64,000 nucleotides of DNA from JAHWKI01 sp035513575 (GTDB lineage: Bacteria; Gemmatimonadota; Gemmatimonadetes; Longimicrobiales; RSA9), in contig DATKBW010000183.1 in the NCBI GenBank assembly GCA_035513575.1, positions 45,460 through 109,459 of the forward strand. Direction: 5' to 3'. The translations under genes were made by a program, and so were the position numbers. A model generated the notes under the pieces. The model was not told where the DNA came from and made no database searches. It worked only from the letters and a program-made list of their open reading frames with translations. Of this stretch, positions 15,882-24,604 are shown one piece after another. Position 1 is the first letter of the stretch; each line of letters opens with the position of its first letter.

Positions 15882-16463
15882 TCACGCCGCCGACGGTTCC
15901 TCGTCGGCGGCCAGGTGGGGCCGGAGCGCCCGGAGCACTTCCTCGCCGTAGAACATGGAGATGTACTTGGCCTGGATCGCCGTGATGCGGCGGACGGCCC
16001 AGACGAGCTCGACGTGGTTCGGCTCGACCGGCACGACGAGGAGCCGCATCCCCACCTCGCGGGGAAGACGGTTCCCCTTGCGGTTGTTACAGGGGGAGCA
16101 CGCCGCGACGACGTTCCCCCAGTCGTTTCCGCCGCCCCTCGAGACCGGCACGACGTGGTCCCGCGTCAGGAACTCGCGCCCGCGCAGGTCGCCCCGGTGG
16201 CGGCCGCAGTACTGGCAGCGGTAGCCGTCGCGGGCGAAGAGGAAGGTATTGGTGACCTGACGCCTGAACTTCCGGGGCACATGGACGTAGCGGACCAGGC
16301 GGATGACCACCGGGCAGGGCAGCTCGCGGTTCTCGGAGCGGAACACACGTCGGCCATCCACCTCCAGGATCTCGGCCTTCCGGTCCAGGACCAGGCGAAG
16401 GGCGCGACGGACCGAGAGGATGGTGAGGGGCTCGAAGGACGCGTTGAGAGCCAGACACCCCAT
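15882..16463 (-). CDS. HNH endonuclease
   Basis: This 193-residue protein has an HNH domain at about 88-150. Zinc-binding Cys pairs occur in CQYCGRHRGDL and CSPCNNRKGNR. The catalytic His is in LTRDHVVPVSRGGGNDWGN, and the Asn follows in the same stretch. The N-terminal LALNASFEPLTILSVRRALR is typical of a widespread stand-alone HNH family whose physiological role is unclear. It may act in DNA repair or as a domesticated nuclease. The ATG at 16463 fits the family N-terminus; GGAGG lies 13 bases upstream, a little far. It lies downstream of priA on the same strand. Confidence 0.87.
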   Translation of the reverse strand: MGCLALNASFEPLTILSVRRALRLVLDRKAEILEVDGRRVFRSENRELPCPVVIRLVRYVHVPRKFRRQVTNTFLFARDGYRCQYCGRHRGDLRGREFLTRDHVVPVSRGGGNDWGNVVAACSPCNNRKGNRLPREVGMRLLVVPVEPNHVELVWAVRRITAIQAKYISMFYGEEVLRALRPHLAADEEPSAA

Positions 16464-16583
16464 GGTCGTGGCGAAACCTCCTGTCCAAAACATGGACGGC
16501 TCCACCCGGGCCGGGCCGTGGCCAGCGCTTGTCTCCACCGGAAGGCGCGGCGCGGATGACCGCTCTGAAGTGTAGCAGGACGG

Positions 16584-18842
16584 TCAGAGTAGCGCCACGG
16601 GGTCGCGGTCGATGATGACCCGGATCCTGCCGGTTCCGGTGCCGTGCTCGCGGTAGAGGAGGCGGCAGAGCGCGCCGAGCTGGCGGGAGGAGCGGGAGCG
16701 CAGGAGGAGGTGCCAGCGCCAGCGGTCGCGGATGCGGTCGATGGCGCAGGGTGCGGGTCCCAGGAGCGCCACGGCGTCGAGCCCCTGGTCCCGGACGGTG
16801 GCCCGGGTCCAGGCCGCGAGGCCTTCGGCGGACTCCTGCACGCCCGGCTCGTCCGTGCCGCTGACCACGATGTTGGCCATGCGTGTGTGCGGCGGGTAGG
16901 CCGGCTCCCGGCGCTCCTCCAGCTCGCGCTCGGCGAAGCCCAGGTAGTCGTGGGCGAGGGCGGAGCGGATCGCGTAGTGGCCGGGGAGGGCAGTCTGGAT
17001 CAGGACCTCCCCCGCGCGACCGCCGCGCCCGGCGCGGCCGGCCACCTGGGTGAGGAGCTGAAAGGTGCGCTCGCCCGCGCGGAAGTCGGGGAGGTTCATC
17101 CCGACGTCCGCGTTGATGACGCCCACGAGGGTGACGCCGGGGAAGTCGAGCCCCTTGGCGATCATCTGGGTGCCGAGGAGGATGTCGACCTCGCGGCGCT
17201 CGACGCGACCGAGGATCTCGTGGTGTGCCCACTTCCCCGAAGTGGTGTCCACATCCATGCGCGCGATGCGGGCGGCGGGGAAGGTCTCGGCGACGATCCG
17301 TTCCACCTGCTCGGTGCCGAGCCCCCGGAAGGACAGCAGCTCGGACCGGCACTCGGTGCAGCGGGTCGGGGGCGCCTCCTCGTGGAAGCAGTAGTGGCAG
17401 ATGAGACGGCGGCGCGTGCGATGGTAGGTGAGCGAGACGTTGCACCGCCCGCACTGCCAGACGTGGCCGCAGTCCCGGCACTGGACGAAGCTGGCGTAGC
17501 CGCGGCGGTTGAGCAGCAGGATGGTCTGCTCGCCCCGCTCCAGCCGCTCCCCCATCGCCACCTCCAGGGGCTCGGAGAGGACCCGGACCGCGCGCCCGGC
17601 CCCCCGGGCCGCGGGCTCGGCTCCCCGCGGCCCCGCCGACCCCGCCTCGCTGCGACGGCGGAGATCCACGACGCGTACGGCGGGGAGGGCCCGCCCCTCG
17701 ACGCGGACGGGTAGCTCCAGGAGGGCGAACTTCCCGCGGCGGACATTGGCCCAGCTTTCCAGGGAGGGCGTGGCGCTGCCCAGGAGACACACGGCCCCCG
17801 AGAGCCGCGCCCGCACGATGGCGACCTCCCGCGCGTGGTAGCGTGGCGCCTCCCCCTGTTTGTAGCTCCCCTCGTGCTCCTCGTCGACGACAATGGCGCC
17901 GAGGTCCCGCACGGGTGCGAAAATGGCGGAGCGGGCGCCCACGGCAACGCGACGCTCGCCGTCCCTGAGCCTGCGCCAGGCGTCGTAGCGCTCGCCGTCC
18001 GAGAGCGCGGAATGCAGCACTGCGACGTCGTCGCCGAACCGGGCGCGGAAGCGGGCGACGGTCTGGGGCGTCAGGGCGATCTCGGGGACGAGGACGATGG
18101 CGCCGCGGCCGTCGTCGAGCACCTGCCGGAGGAGCTCGATGTAGACGCGCGTCTTCCCCGAGCCGGTGACGCCGTGCAGGAGGAAGGTGCCGCCCTCCGC
18201 CCGCGCGGCGGCCAGCAGCGGCGCGAGCACCGCCGCCTGATGGGAGGTGAGGGGGGGGAGGGGCCCTTCCTCCACGGGAAGATCGGTGAACGGATCGCGA
18301 TCGACCACCTCGTCGGCGAATGCGGCGACGCCGCGCTGGACGAGGCCGTTCAGGACCGAGTACGAGAAGCCCTGCGTCGTCAGCTGCTGCACCGGCGCGC
18401 CGCCGCCGCCGGCCTCGATGTACTCGAAGCACTCCCGCTGCCGAGCCGCGCGCCCGAAGACCTCGTCCCGCAGCGTCAGGCTCGGGAGCTCCCGCGTCAG
18501 CCGGAGAATGCGCCGGGTGCGAGTGGGGTCCTTCCCGGCGTCGGCGAGCGGGTTCGGGAGCGCGGTGCGGAGCACCAGCCCGGTGGAGGAGAGGTAGTAA
18601 TCGGCCACCCAGCGGGCGAGGCGGAGGAGCCCGGGGTCGGCGCTCGGGCGCTCTTCCAGGACCCGCAGCACATCGCGCACGCGGCCGTCCGCCTCCCCCA
18701 CCGCCGGTCCGACGACCCACCCCACCAGGCGACGCGGCCCGAACGGCACCTCCACCCGCGTCCCGGGCTCCAGCGCGCCGGGCGGGTGCCGGTACGTGAA
18801 GGTGCGGGGCATCGGGAGGGGGAGCGCGACCTCGAGGAGCAT
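16584..18842 (-). CDS. priA: Primosomal protein N' (replication restart helicase PriA)
   Basis: This 752-residue superfamily-2 DNA helicase reloads the replisome at stalled forks. The N-terminal 3'-DNA-binding domain is seen (VPFGPRRLVGWVVG). Helicase motif I is LLHGVTGSGKTRVYIEL, motif II is VVDEEHEGSYKQ, then motif III LLGSATPSLESW. The eight-Cys zinc-binding domain spans C-R-D-C-G-H-x3-C-G-R-C-N to CHYCFHEE and RCTECRSELL. Motif V is LLGTQMIAKGLDFPGVTLVG and motif VI QVAGRAGRGGRAG. An Ala/Gly/Arg-rich insert of ~30 residues lies near 400. It starts 28 bases after the GvpL/F-like gene, in the same leftward operon. Confidence 0.95.
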   Translation of the reverse strand: MLLEVALPLPMPRTFTYRHPPGALEPGTRVEVPFGPRRLVGWVVGPAVGEADGRVRDVLRVLEERPSADPGLLRLARWVADYYLSSTGLVLRTALPNPLADAGKDPTRTRRILRLTRELPSLTLRDEVFGRAARQRECFEYIEAGGGGAPVQQLTTQGFSYSVLNGLVQRGVAAFADEVVDRDPFTDLPVEEGPLPPLTSHQAAVLAPLLAAARAEGGTFLLHGVTGSGKTRVYIELLRQVLDDGRGAIVLVPEIALTPQTVARFRARFGDDVAVLHSALSDGERYDAWRRLRDGERRVAVGARSAIFAPVRDLGAIVVDEEHEGSYKQGEAPRYHAREVAIVRARLSGAVCLLGSATPSLESWANVRRGKFALLELPVRVEGRALPAVRVVDLRRRSEAGSAGPRGAEPAARGAGRAVRVLSEPLEVAMGERLERGEQTILLLNRRGYASFVQCRDCGHVWQCGRCNVSLTYHRTRRRLICHYCFHEEAPPTRCTECRSELLSFRGLGTEQVERIVAETFPAARIARMDVDTTSGKWAHHEILGRVERREVDILLGTQMIAKGLDFPGVTLVGVINADVGMNLPDFRAGERTFQLLTQVAGRAGRGGRAGEVLIQTALPGHYAIRSALAHDYLGFAERELEERREPAYPPHTRMANIVVSGTDEPGVQESAEGLAAWTRATVRDQGLDAVALLGPAPCAIDRIRDRWRWHLLLRSRSSRQLGALCRLLYREHGTGTGRIRVIIDRDPVALL

Positions 18843-18870
18843 TCTGAAGTGTGGAATCCGAAATCCGGCC

Positions 18871-19539
18871 TCAGGTCAGGATGCGGACGAAATCGTACGG
18901 AGGCCACGGTCCGGTGACGTCGAGCGAGAGCTCGGGATGCATGGCTTCCAGGTCGTCGGTGCGCTCGATGAACTCGATCCAGGTGCCGCGCTCCACGAGA
19001 AAGGCGGCGCTGAGGAGCCGGCCTTCCCGGGCGCGGAGCGGGATCGCGGCGCGGGCGAAGCGGCGGAGCTCGGAGTAGAGGTGTGTGGCCAGCTGGGAAA
19101 GGGAGTCGTCGTCTTCCGCGGTGCCGGCCACGTGGAGGCGGAGCTCCCAGTGGTTGTCGAGGAAGGCCAGCCCCTCGTCGAGGACGATGTACTGGTCCTC
19201 GAGCAGGCGGATCACGGCGCGGCGGCCGCGGAATACGAGGCCGAAGGGCGCGGGAAGGATGGTGCCCTTGCGGAGCGAGCCATCGACCATGCGCTGATGC
19301 TCGGCCAGCGCCGCGTCGCTGAGCTCCGGGACCCGGTAGGGCACGGGGCGGACCAGGGCGTCCAGGTCCCGGTAGCGCACCTTGATCACCGGCTCCCCCT
19401 CGGGCGGTGGGCCGGCGCGCCAGCTCCGGGAGCGCGTGATGCCGAAGAGGTAGAGGCCGTCGCCGACCACGTCCCGGCTGTCGCCGCGGGGGCGGGAGCC
19501 GGCCAGGGTGCCGGGGCGGGGACCGGGCGAAGCGGACAT
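18871..19539 (-). CDS. GvpL/GvpF-like gas vesicle family protein, orphan
   Basis: This 222-residue protein matches the GvpL/GvpF family by its N-terminal GLYLFGITRS, by VRYRDLDALVRPVPYRVPE, and by the segment EHQRMVDGSLRKGTILPAPF. The diagnostic C-terminal end is LDVTGPWPPYDFV. In gas-vesicle operons GvpF/L bind the shell protein GvpA and help nucleate assembly. No gvpA, gvpN or other gvp gene occurs in the window, so gas vesicles are not implied here. Its ATG directly abuts the stop of the M24 peptidase gene (TAGATG), and priA follows 28 bases later, so it belongs to a housekeeping operon. A different, uncharacterised role is likely. Confidence 0.72.
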   Translation of the reverse strand: MSASPGPRPGTLAGSRPRGDSRDVVGDGLYLFGITRSRSWRAGPPPEGEPVIKVRYRDLDALVRPVPYRVPELSDAALAEHQRMVDGSLRKGTILPAPFGLVFRGRRAVIRLLEDQYIVLDEGLAFLDNHWELRLHVAGTAEDDDSLSQLATHLYSELRRFARAAIPLRAREGRLLSAAFLVERGTWIEFIERTDDLEAMHPELSLDVTGPWPPYDFVRILT

Positions 19540-20739
19540 CTACGCCGGCAGCCGCGTCATCTCGCGCTGCGGCTCGGGCGTGGTGACCCGCGGCCCGTCC
19601 GGCCCCATGAACACGTTGATCTCCGTGCGGAGTCCGACGTTTCCGGGGATGTAGATCCCGGGCTCGATGCTGAACCCGACGCCCGGGATCAGGATGCGGG
19701 TCTCCCTCGTCTCGAGGTTGTCGATGTTCGGGCCCATGCCGTGGGTCTCCTGGTCGATGGAGTGGCCGGTGCGGTGGATGAACCAGTCGCCCCACCCGCG
19801 CCCGGCGACGACGCCCCGGGTGACATCATCCACCTGGTAGCCCTGGATGCTCCGCCCCGCCGCCCACTCCTTCCGCAGGAAGTCGACCGCGGCGTCGCGG
19901 CCGTCCCGGATCGCCTCCCAGTAGCCCTGCACCTCCGCCGGGACGTCCGCGCCGAGAACGGCCATCCACGTCTGGTCCGCGTAAACGGCGTCCTCGCTCT
20001 CCTTGGACCACAGGTCGATCAGGAGCACGTCGCCCGGACGGATCACGTCACCCGTAGCGCCGGTCTCGTAGTGGGGGTTGGCGGCGTTGCGGCCGTTGGC
20101 GACGATGGAGTCCGCCCCCACCCCCGCGCCCTCCTCGGCGAGGCGGTCCAGGAGCCAGCGGCGCAGCGGCCCTTCCCGCGCCTCCTCGCCCGCCCGCACC
20201 TGCGCGGCGACACGCTCGAACGCCGCGCGGGCGGTCCGGGCCAGGATCTGGGCGGCGCGGTCGTGGGACGCGATCCCCTCCTCGGACCAGCGGGCGTAGA
20301 AGCGGGTGATCAGGTCTGCGGAAGGGACCAGCTCCGCGCCCGCGGCCCGGACCAGCTCGGCGACGCCGGCGGGGATGTAATCCACGGCCGGGACCGCGTC
20401 GCGCGGAGAGATCTCCATGGCGACCTTTCGCCCGCCGACCAGCCCGGCCAGCCCCTCGTCCAGCGCCGGCCAGGCGACATAGGTGCGCCGGCCCCACGGC
20501 CACGCCTCCCACGGAGCGGTTTCGATCCCGTGCATGAGGGCCACGGGATCGCCCTCGGCGGGGATGAAGGCGAAGTATCGCCGCGTCATCTCGCCGAGCC
20601 CCAGGAGGCGTCCCGCCACCGGGTTGCGGGCGTGGAGGTCGTAGAGGAGCCAGCCGTCGAGGCCGGCCTCGCGGAGCCCCTCCTGGATCTCCCCGAGCCG
20701 CGCGCGGATGCGGCGGAAGTCGCTCTTCGATCCGATCAC
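19540..20739 (-). CDS. M24 family metallopeptidase (Xaa-Pro aminopeptidase-like)
   Basis: This 399-residue protein has a creatinase-like N-terminal domain (about 1-170) and a pita-bread M24 catalytic domain. The five metal ligands are visible: the two Asp in LLIDLWSKESEDAVYADQTW, the His in IHRTGHSIDQETHG, the Glu in FSIEPGIYIPGNVG, and the last Glu in GLRTEINVF. It would release N-terminal residues before proline, or be a related dipeptidase, in the cytoplasm. The GTG at 20739 has GGAGGG upstream and overlaps the methyltransferase stop as GTGA. Confidence 0.88.
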   Translation of the reverse strand: MIGSKSDFRRIRARLGEIQEGLREAGLDGWLLYDLHARNPVAGRLLGLGEMTRRYFAFIPAEGDPVALMHGIETAPWEAWPWGRRTYVAWPALDEGLAGLVGGRKVAMEISPRDAVPAVDYIPAGVAELVRAAGAELVPSADLITRFYARWSEEGIASHDRAAQILARTARAAFERVAAQVRAGEEAREGPLRRWLLDRLAEEGAGVGADSIVANGRNAANPHYETGATGDVIRPGDVLLIDLWSKESEDAVYADQTWMAVLGADVPAEVQGYWEAIRDGRDAAVDFLRKEWAAGRSIQGYQVDDVTRGVVAGRGWGDWFIHRTGHSIDQETHGMGPNIDNLETRETRILIPGVGFSIEPGIYIPGNVGLRTEINVFMGPDGPRVTTPEPQREMTRLPA

Positions 20740-21572
20740 GGTCGATCCCTCCCTGCGTCGTCGACGCCGCGGATCCCCTTGATGACCGAGACGCCCAGGA
20801 CCCGCTCGTCCTGGACCTCGCGCCGCAGCTCCTGTTCGCGGGAGAGCACCGCGCGGACCCCCCTCCACCCCCACCGCTTCCAGGCCCGCGGCAGGAGGCG
20901 GAGCTTGCCGCGGAAGGTGAAGAGCTCCGCGAGGCCGCCGAGGACCGAGGGCTGGTGGTGCGATCCCGCCGCATCCGACCAGTCCTCCACCACCAGGTCG
21001 GTGATCCCGGCGTCGCGCAGCATCTGCTTCCATTCGACCACGAGCCGCGGCCGGACACCCAACCGCCCGATCAGTGCGCCGCTCCGGCCCGGGTCCAGCG
21101 CGCGCATCCAGACGAGCTGGATCAGGACGACGGTGCCGCCGGGGCGCGTCACGCGGGCGAGCTCCCGCACCGCGGCCGGCGGATCGGCCGCAGCGGCCAG
21201 GTCGATCTCGCCCAGCGCCAGGTCGAACACGGCGTCCTGGTAGGGCAGGTCGTGCGGTGGCGCGGCCTCGAAGTGGACCCGGCCCCCCACGCCCTTGTTC
21301 TTCGCGCGCTGGCTCGCCACCTCCACGAGCGCCGGGTCCGGGTCCACCCCTGCGCCGGAAGCACCGCTGACGCGGGCCACGAACACGGCGCCCGCGCCCC
21401 GCCCGCACGGGACCACCACGAACTCGTCCTTCGCTTCGAGCGCTACCAGGCGCAGGATGTAGCGGTAGAGCGCCTCGCCCCCGGGGGGGAAGGACAGCCG
21501 CTTGCTGAGACGCGTCAGACCGACAGCCGAGGGGCCATGCGTGTCCAGCGCGCCCGATGTCTTCTCGGGCAT
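20736..21572 (-). CDS. Class I SAM-dependent methyltransferase
   Basis: This 278-residue protein has a Rossmann-type methyltransferase domain. Motif I is FVVVPCGRGAGAVFVA (a variant, PCGRGAG, of the usual D-x-G-x-G-x-G). The acidic residue ending strand 2 is in GVDPDPALVEVA. Then come HDLPYQDAVFDLALG and the post-motif ARVTRPGGTVVLIQLVWM. The C-terminal ~80 residues are Arg/Trp-rich and may bind the substrate, which cannot be predicted. It lies between the deacetylase and M24 genes in a tight leftward operon. Confidence 0.82.
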   Translation of the reverse strand: MPEKTSGALDTHGPSAVGLTRLSKRLSFPPGGEALYRYILRLVALEAKDEFVVVPCGRGAGAVFVARVSGASGAGVDPDPALVEVASQRAKNKGVGGRVHFEAAPPHDLPYQDAVFDLALGEIDLAAAADPPAAVRELARVTRPGGTVVLIQLVWMRALDPGRSGALIGRLGVRPRLVVEWKQMLRDAGITDLVVEDWSDAAGSHHQPSVLGGLAELFTFRGKLRLLPRAWKRWGWRGVRAVLSREQELRREVQDERVLGVSVIKGIRGVDDAGRDRP

Positions 21573-21603
21573 GGCCGGAATGTGCCGGCCCGCCGGGGCC
21601 CGG

Positions 21604-22581
21604 TCAATCGGCCGGGAGTCCGGCGAAGGCCCGGACGACCTGTACCACCCCCTCGCCCACCCGGCGGGGGACGTAGCCCCCTTCGAGCAGCGCGACGACG
21701 CGACCGCCCGCCGAAACCGCCGCGGCATCCACGATGGCGCGGGTCATGGCGTGGAGGTCCACCGGCTCCAGCCGCAGCCCGCCCAGGGGGTCTCCGGCGA
21801 GGCAGTCGAAGCCGGCGGAGACGAGGACCAGGTCGGCCCGGAACGAGGACGTCGCCGCCACCAGCGCCTCCCGGAAGACCTCCAGGTAGTGCTCCCGCTC
21901 CACGTGCGCCGGGAACGGCACGTTGCGGGTCGTCCCCTCCCCCGCCCCGATGCCCGTCTCGTGGACGTGCCCGGTCCCCGGATAATGGCCGCTCAGGTGG
22001 AGCGACAGGTAGTAGACCGAGGGGTCGTGGTAGAAGATGTCCTGCGTGCCGTTCCCGTGGTGCACGTCCCAGTCGACGATCAGGACGCGGTCGAGCCCGC
22101 CCTCCGCCTGCGCCCAGCGCGCGGCCACGGCGACGTTGTTGAAGAGGCAGAAGCCCATGGCGCGGCTGGCGGTCGCATGATGCCCCGGCGGACGGGTGAG
22201 GGCGAACGCCGTGGCCGGGCCCTGCCCCGCCAGGACCAGGCGGACCGCCGCGACCGCGGCCCCCGCGGCACCGAGCGCGGCATCCCACGACGCGCCCGAC
22301 ACCACGGTGTCCAGCGTCAGGTCCAGCGGCTGCCCGCGTGCGCCCGCGCGCTCCGCGGCGGCCCGGACCGTCTCGACGTGCGCGGAGGTGTGCACGCGCA
22401 GGAGGTCCGGGACGCTGGCCGGGCGGGCCTCCTCCTGGAGGACGTGGTCCTGGAGCTCGGGCGTCGCACGGTACAGCGCCTTCACGACCGCCGGGAGACG
22501 GCCCTGGTGCTCGGGGTGCCCCCACCCGGTGTCGTGCAGCGCGCACGCGGGGTGGGAGACCAGGGCCGTGCGGCGCGGCAC
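21604..22581 (-). CDS. Histone deacetylase-family (class II HDAC-like) amidohydrolase
   Basis: This 325-residue zinc hydrolase of the HDAC/acetylpolyamine amidohydrolase/AcuC superfamily removes acyl groups from amines. The catalytic His pair is in TRPPGHHATASRAMGFCLFN. The zinc ligands are the Asp and His of VDWDVHHGNGTQDIF and the Asp in LVSAGFDCLAGDPLGGL. The catalytic Tyr loop is probably LLEGGY near the end. The N-terminal HPEHQGRLPAVV is family-typical. In bacteria the targets may be polyamines, acetoin or protein lysines. The GTG start lies seven bases after the stop of the amidohydrolase gene. Confidence 0.92.
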   Translation of the reverse strand: MPRRTALVSHPACALHDTGWGHPEHQGRLPAVVKALYRATPELQDHVLQEEARPASVPDLLRVHTSAHVETVRAAAERAGARGQPLDLTLDTVVSGASWDAALGAAGAAVAAVRLVLAGQGPATAFALTRPPGHHATASRAMGFCLFNNVAVAARWAQAEGGLDRVLIVDWDVHHGNGTQDIFYHDPSVYYLSLHLSGHYPGTGHVHETGIGAGEGTTRNVPFPAHVEREHYLEVFREALVAATSSFRADLVLVSAGFDCLAGDPLGGLRLEPVDLHAMTRAIVDAAAVSAGGRVVALLEGGYVPRRVGEGVVQVVRAFAGLPAD

Positions 22582-22588
22582 CGGCGGC

Positions 22589-24220
22589 TCAGCGGGAGCC
22601 GGCTTCCGTCGCGGCCCCCTGCCGCGCGCGGGACACCATGTCGGCGACCTCCCGCAGGAGCGCGGGGGCGTCGTAGACGATGCCGTCCTTCACCGTCCAG
22701 CGCACCCCGCCGACGCGCCGGACCTCGCCCTGCTGGTCGAGGCGGAGCGTCCCGGTCCCGTAGAGCACCTTGAAGTCGTGGATGGGGTTGAGGGGAACGA
22801 TCACCAGGTCGGCCAGGGCGCCTTCCTTCACGACCCCGAACTCCGGCGCGCGACCCCTGGGCGCCATGAGGGTCTCCGCCCCGTGGAGCGTCGCCGCGCG
22901 CACCACTTCCAGGGGGTGGAAACCGGACTCCTGGAGCAGCTCCAGCTCCCGGATGTAGCCGAAGCCGTACAGCTTGTAGATGAAGCCCGAGTCGGAGCCC
23001 GTGGTGACCTTGCCGCCACGGTTCTTGTACTCGTTGAGGAAGCGCATCCACAGCCGGAAGTTCTCCTTCCACTCGATCTCGTCGGCGGTGGTCCAGCTGA
23101 ACCAGTAGCTGCCGTGGCTCGTCCGGCTCGGCCTGTAGAACTCCTGGAGCGAGGGGAGCGTGTACGTGTCGTGCCACTCCGCCTCCCGCTCCCGCATGAC
23201 GTCCCGGCTGGCCTCGTAGATCGTCAGGGTGGGGTCGATCACGAAGTCGAGGGCGAGCAGCTCCTCCATCACCTGGTTCCAGCGCTCCGAGCCCGGCTCC
23301 GCCGCCTGCCGCCACAGCCGACCGGCCTGCCCGAACCGGTGATACTCGTCGTTGTAATTGTAGTCGTACGGATAGTCCTGGATCGTGCGGTCCGCGAACA
23401 GCGCCTCCGGGAGCCCGTACCAGTGCTCCATCGAGCCCAGGCCGAGCCGCGCCGCGTCCAGCACGTTCATCCGCGCCACACCCATCTGGCCCAGGTGGGC
23501 CTGCGTCCCCAGCCCCTGACGCCGCGCCTCGTCGATGAGCGCGGCCATGATCGCCGGCTCGTAGCTCACCAGCTTGAACCCGTCCACCCCCTGCTTCGCC
23601 GCCCACCGCACGTATTCCCGCGCCTTCTCCGGCGAGTCGATCCTCCCGCCGTCCCACCCCATCCCCGGCCGGACGTAGGCGAAGAGCCGCGGCGCCGCGA
23701 TCTCGTTCCGTGCGCTCCGCCGCGCCTCCTGCAGCGTCCACTCCACGCCGTTGCCGGACCCCGGGTCCCGCACCGTCGTCACCCCGTGCGCCAGCCACAG
23801 CTTGTGCACGTACTCCGCCGGCGTACCCTGCTCCGTCCCGCCCTGGTGCCCGTGCAGATCCACGAAACCCGGCAGCACGTACATCCCCTCGGCATCGAGC
23901 TCCCGCGTCGCCCCCTGCGGCCGTCGAGCCGCATCGATGGGAAGGCCCGGCGATCCCACGCTCCGGATCTCCCGGATCCGGTTCCCCTCGATCACGATGT
24001 CCATCGGCCCGATGGGGGGCGCACCCGTCCCGTCCACCACCGTCACGCCGCGGATGATCAGACGCTCGAACGGTCCCGCCCCCGTCTCGCCTCGAGGGGG
24101 CGAATGCGCGACGACCCGCTCCTGCGCCGCCGCCCCCGCCGCTCCCACCGCGAACGCCGCCAGCGCCGCCAGCGCCGCACAGGCCGGCGCGAGCCGTGAC
24201 CACCGCCGCCGTCTCATCAT
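22589..24220 (-). CDS. Exported amidohydrolase (imidazolonepropionase-like superfamily)
   Basis: This 543-residue metal-dependent hydrolase has an N-terminal signal sequence: an Arg run (MMRRRRWSRLA), then a hydrophobic Ala-rich core with probable cleavage after AAAQ, so it is periplasmic. The amidohydrolase fold is shown by LIIRGVTVVDGTGAPPIGPM, the metal-binding PGFVDLHGHQGGTEQG, THGV-like AHGVTTVRDPGSG, and the later metal His in QAHLGQMG. The Asp lies in TTGSDSGFIYKL, and PLEVVRAATLHGAETL with LADLVIVPLNPI closes the fold. The substrate (peptide, lactam or other amide) is unknown. The ATG at 24220 has GGAG eight bases ahead. It heads the leftward operon and is divergent from padR. Confidence 0.88.
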   Translation of the reverse strand: MMRRRRWSRLAPACAALAALAAFAVGAAGAAAQERVVAHSPPRGETGAGPFERLIIRGVTVVDGTGAPPIGPMDIVIEGNRIREIRSVGSPGLPIDAARRPQGATRELDAEGMYVLPGFVDLHGHQGGTEQGTPAEYVHKLWLAHGVTTVRDPGSGNGVEWTLQEARRSARNEIAAPRLFAYVRPGMGWDGGRIDSPEKAREYVRWAAKQGVDGFKLVSYEPAIMAALIDEARRQGLGTQAHLGQMGVARMNVLDAARLGLGSMEHWYGLPEALFADRTIQDYPYDYNYNDEYHRFGQAGRLWRQAAEPGSERWNQVMEELLALDFVIDPTLTIYEASRDVMREREAEWHDTYTLPSLQEFYRPSRTSHGSYWFSWTTADEIEWKENFRLWMRFLNEYKNRGGKVTTGSDSGFIYKLYGFGYIRELELLQESGFHPLEVVRAATLHGAETLMAPRGRAPEFGVVKEGALADLVIVPLNPIHDFKVLYGTGTLRLDQQGEVRRVGGVRWTVKDGIVYDAPALLREVADMVSRARQGAATEAGSR

Positions 24221-24396
24221 GCCATCACTCCGTCTCCAGGGTGCGTGCGAGGGCTGAGAGTAGGCGGCGGAAAGGAGGGGCGGCAAGTCGCGACCGCAAC
24301 GCGCTTCCCGCGGGATCGAGAAATGTCAATCGTCGGGGGTCTAGCCGGAACAGCGCCAGGACCGGCCTCGCCGCGCGAAAAATACACAAACACAGA

Positions 24397-24492
24397 CTGA
24401 CACGAAGCGCTCGATGGGACGAAGGACACCAAGATCCGACGCGGGTCGCTGCGCGCTTCGCGGTCTTCGCCCCTGCGCGTCCTTCGCGTCAG
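24397..24492. repeat. Imperfect inverted-repeat pair with CTTCG cores
   Basis: The left arm begins CTGACACGAAG (24397-24407) and continues to GACGAAGGACACC (ending 24430). The right arm runs from GGTCTTCGCCCC (from 24462) to CTTCGCGTCAG (24482-24492). The outer 11 bases match in ten positions, and the inner GGG-CGAAG-ACC segments also align. It could fold into a long imperfect stem. The CTTCG-rich wording resembles dispersed intergenic elements seen in other GC-rich genomes. Copy number elsewhere is unknown. Confidence 0.4.
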
Positions 24493-24553
24493 ATCGGAAC
24501 GGTTCCCTTCGGCGGCGCCCGGGCGAGTCCCCGTGGTGCGGCCTCCCCTCTTG

Positions 24554-24588
24554 CGTTGAGGGGAAGGCCGTCGCATCTTCCCTCAACG
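24554..24588. promoter_or_regulatory. Inverted repeat immediately upstream of padR
   Basis: CGTTGAGGGGAAG (24554-24566) and CTTCCCTCAACG (24577-24588) pair along their length except for one extra G, with a ten-base centre. It ends 16 bases before the chosen padR start. PadR proteins usually repress their own operon by binding an inverted repeat at the promoter, so this is a reasonable operator candidate, although it does not match the classic ATGT-N8-ACAT site. A leader hairpin is the alternative. Confidence 0.5.
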
Positions 24589-24604
24589 ACTGATGGGAGG
24601 ACGG

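Larger units (their letters stand above)
24221..24604. other. Divergent intergenic region between amidohydrolase and padR
   Basis: This 384-base non-coding region must hold both promoters. It contains an imperfect inverted-repeat pair (24397-24492) and a strong inverted repeat beside padR (24554-24588), each described separately. A short A-rich patch, GCGAAAAATACACAAACACA near 24376-24395, is unusual for this GC-rich DNA. I see no confident -35/-10 pair. Confidence 0.55.

Noticed and set aside
16087..18720. 877-codon open frame in another frame of priA/HNH
   Set aside because: It overlaps two genes with complete family motifs. The translation is low-complexity Arg/Ala/Gly, a GC-rich shadow.
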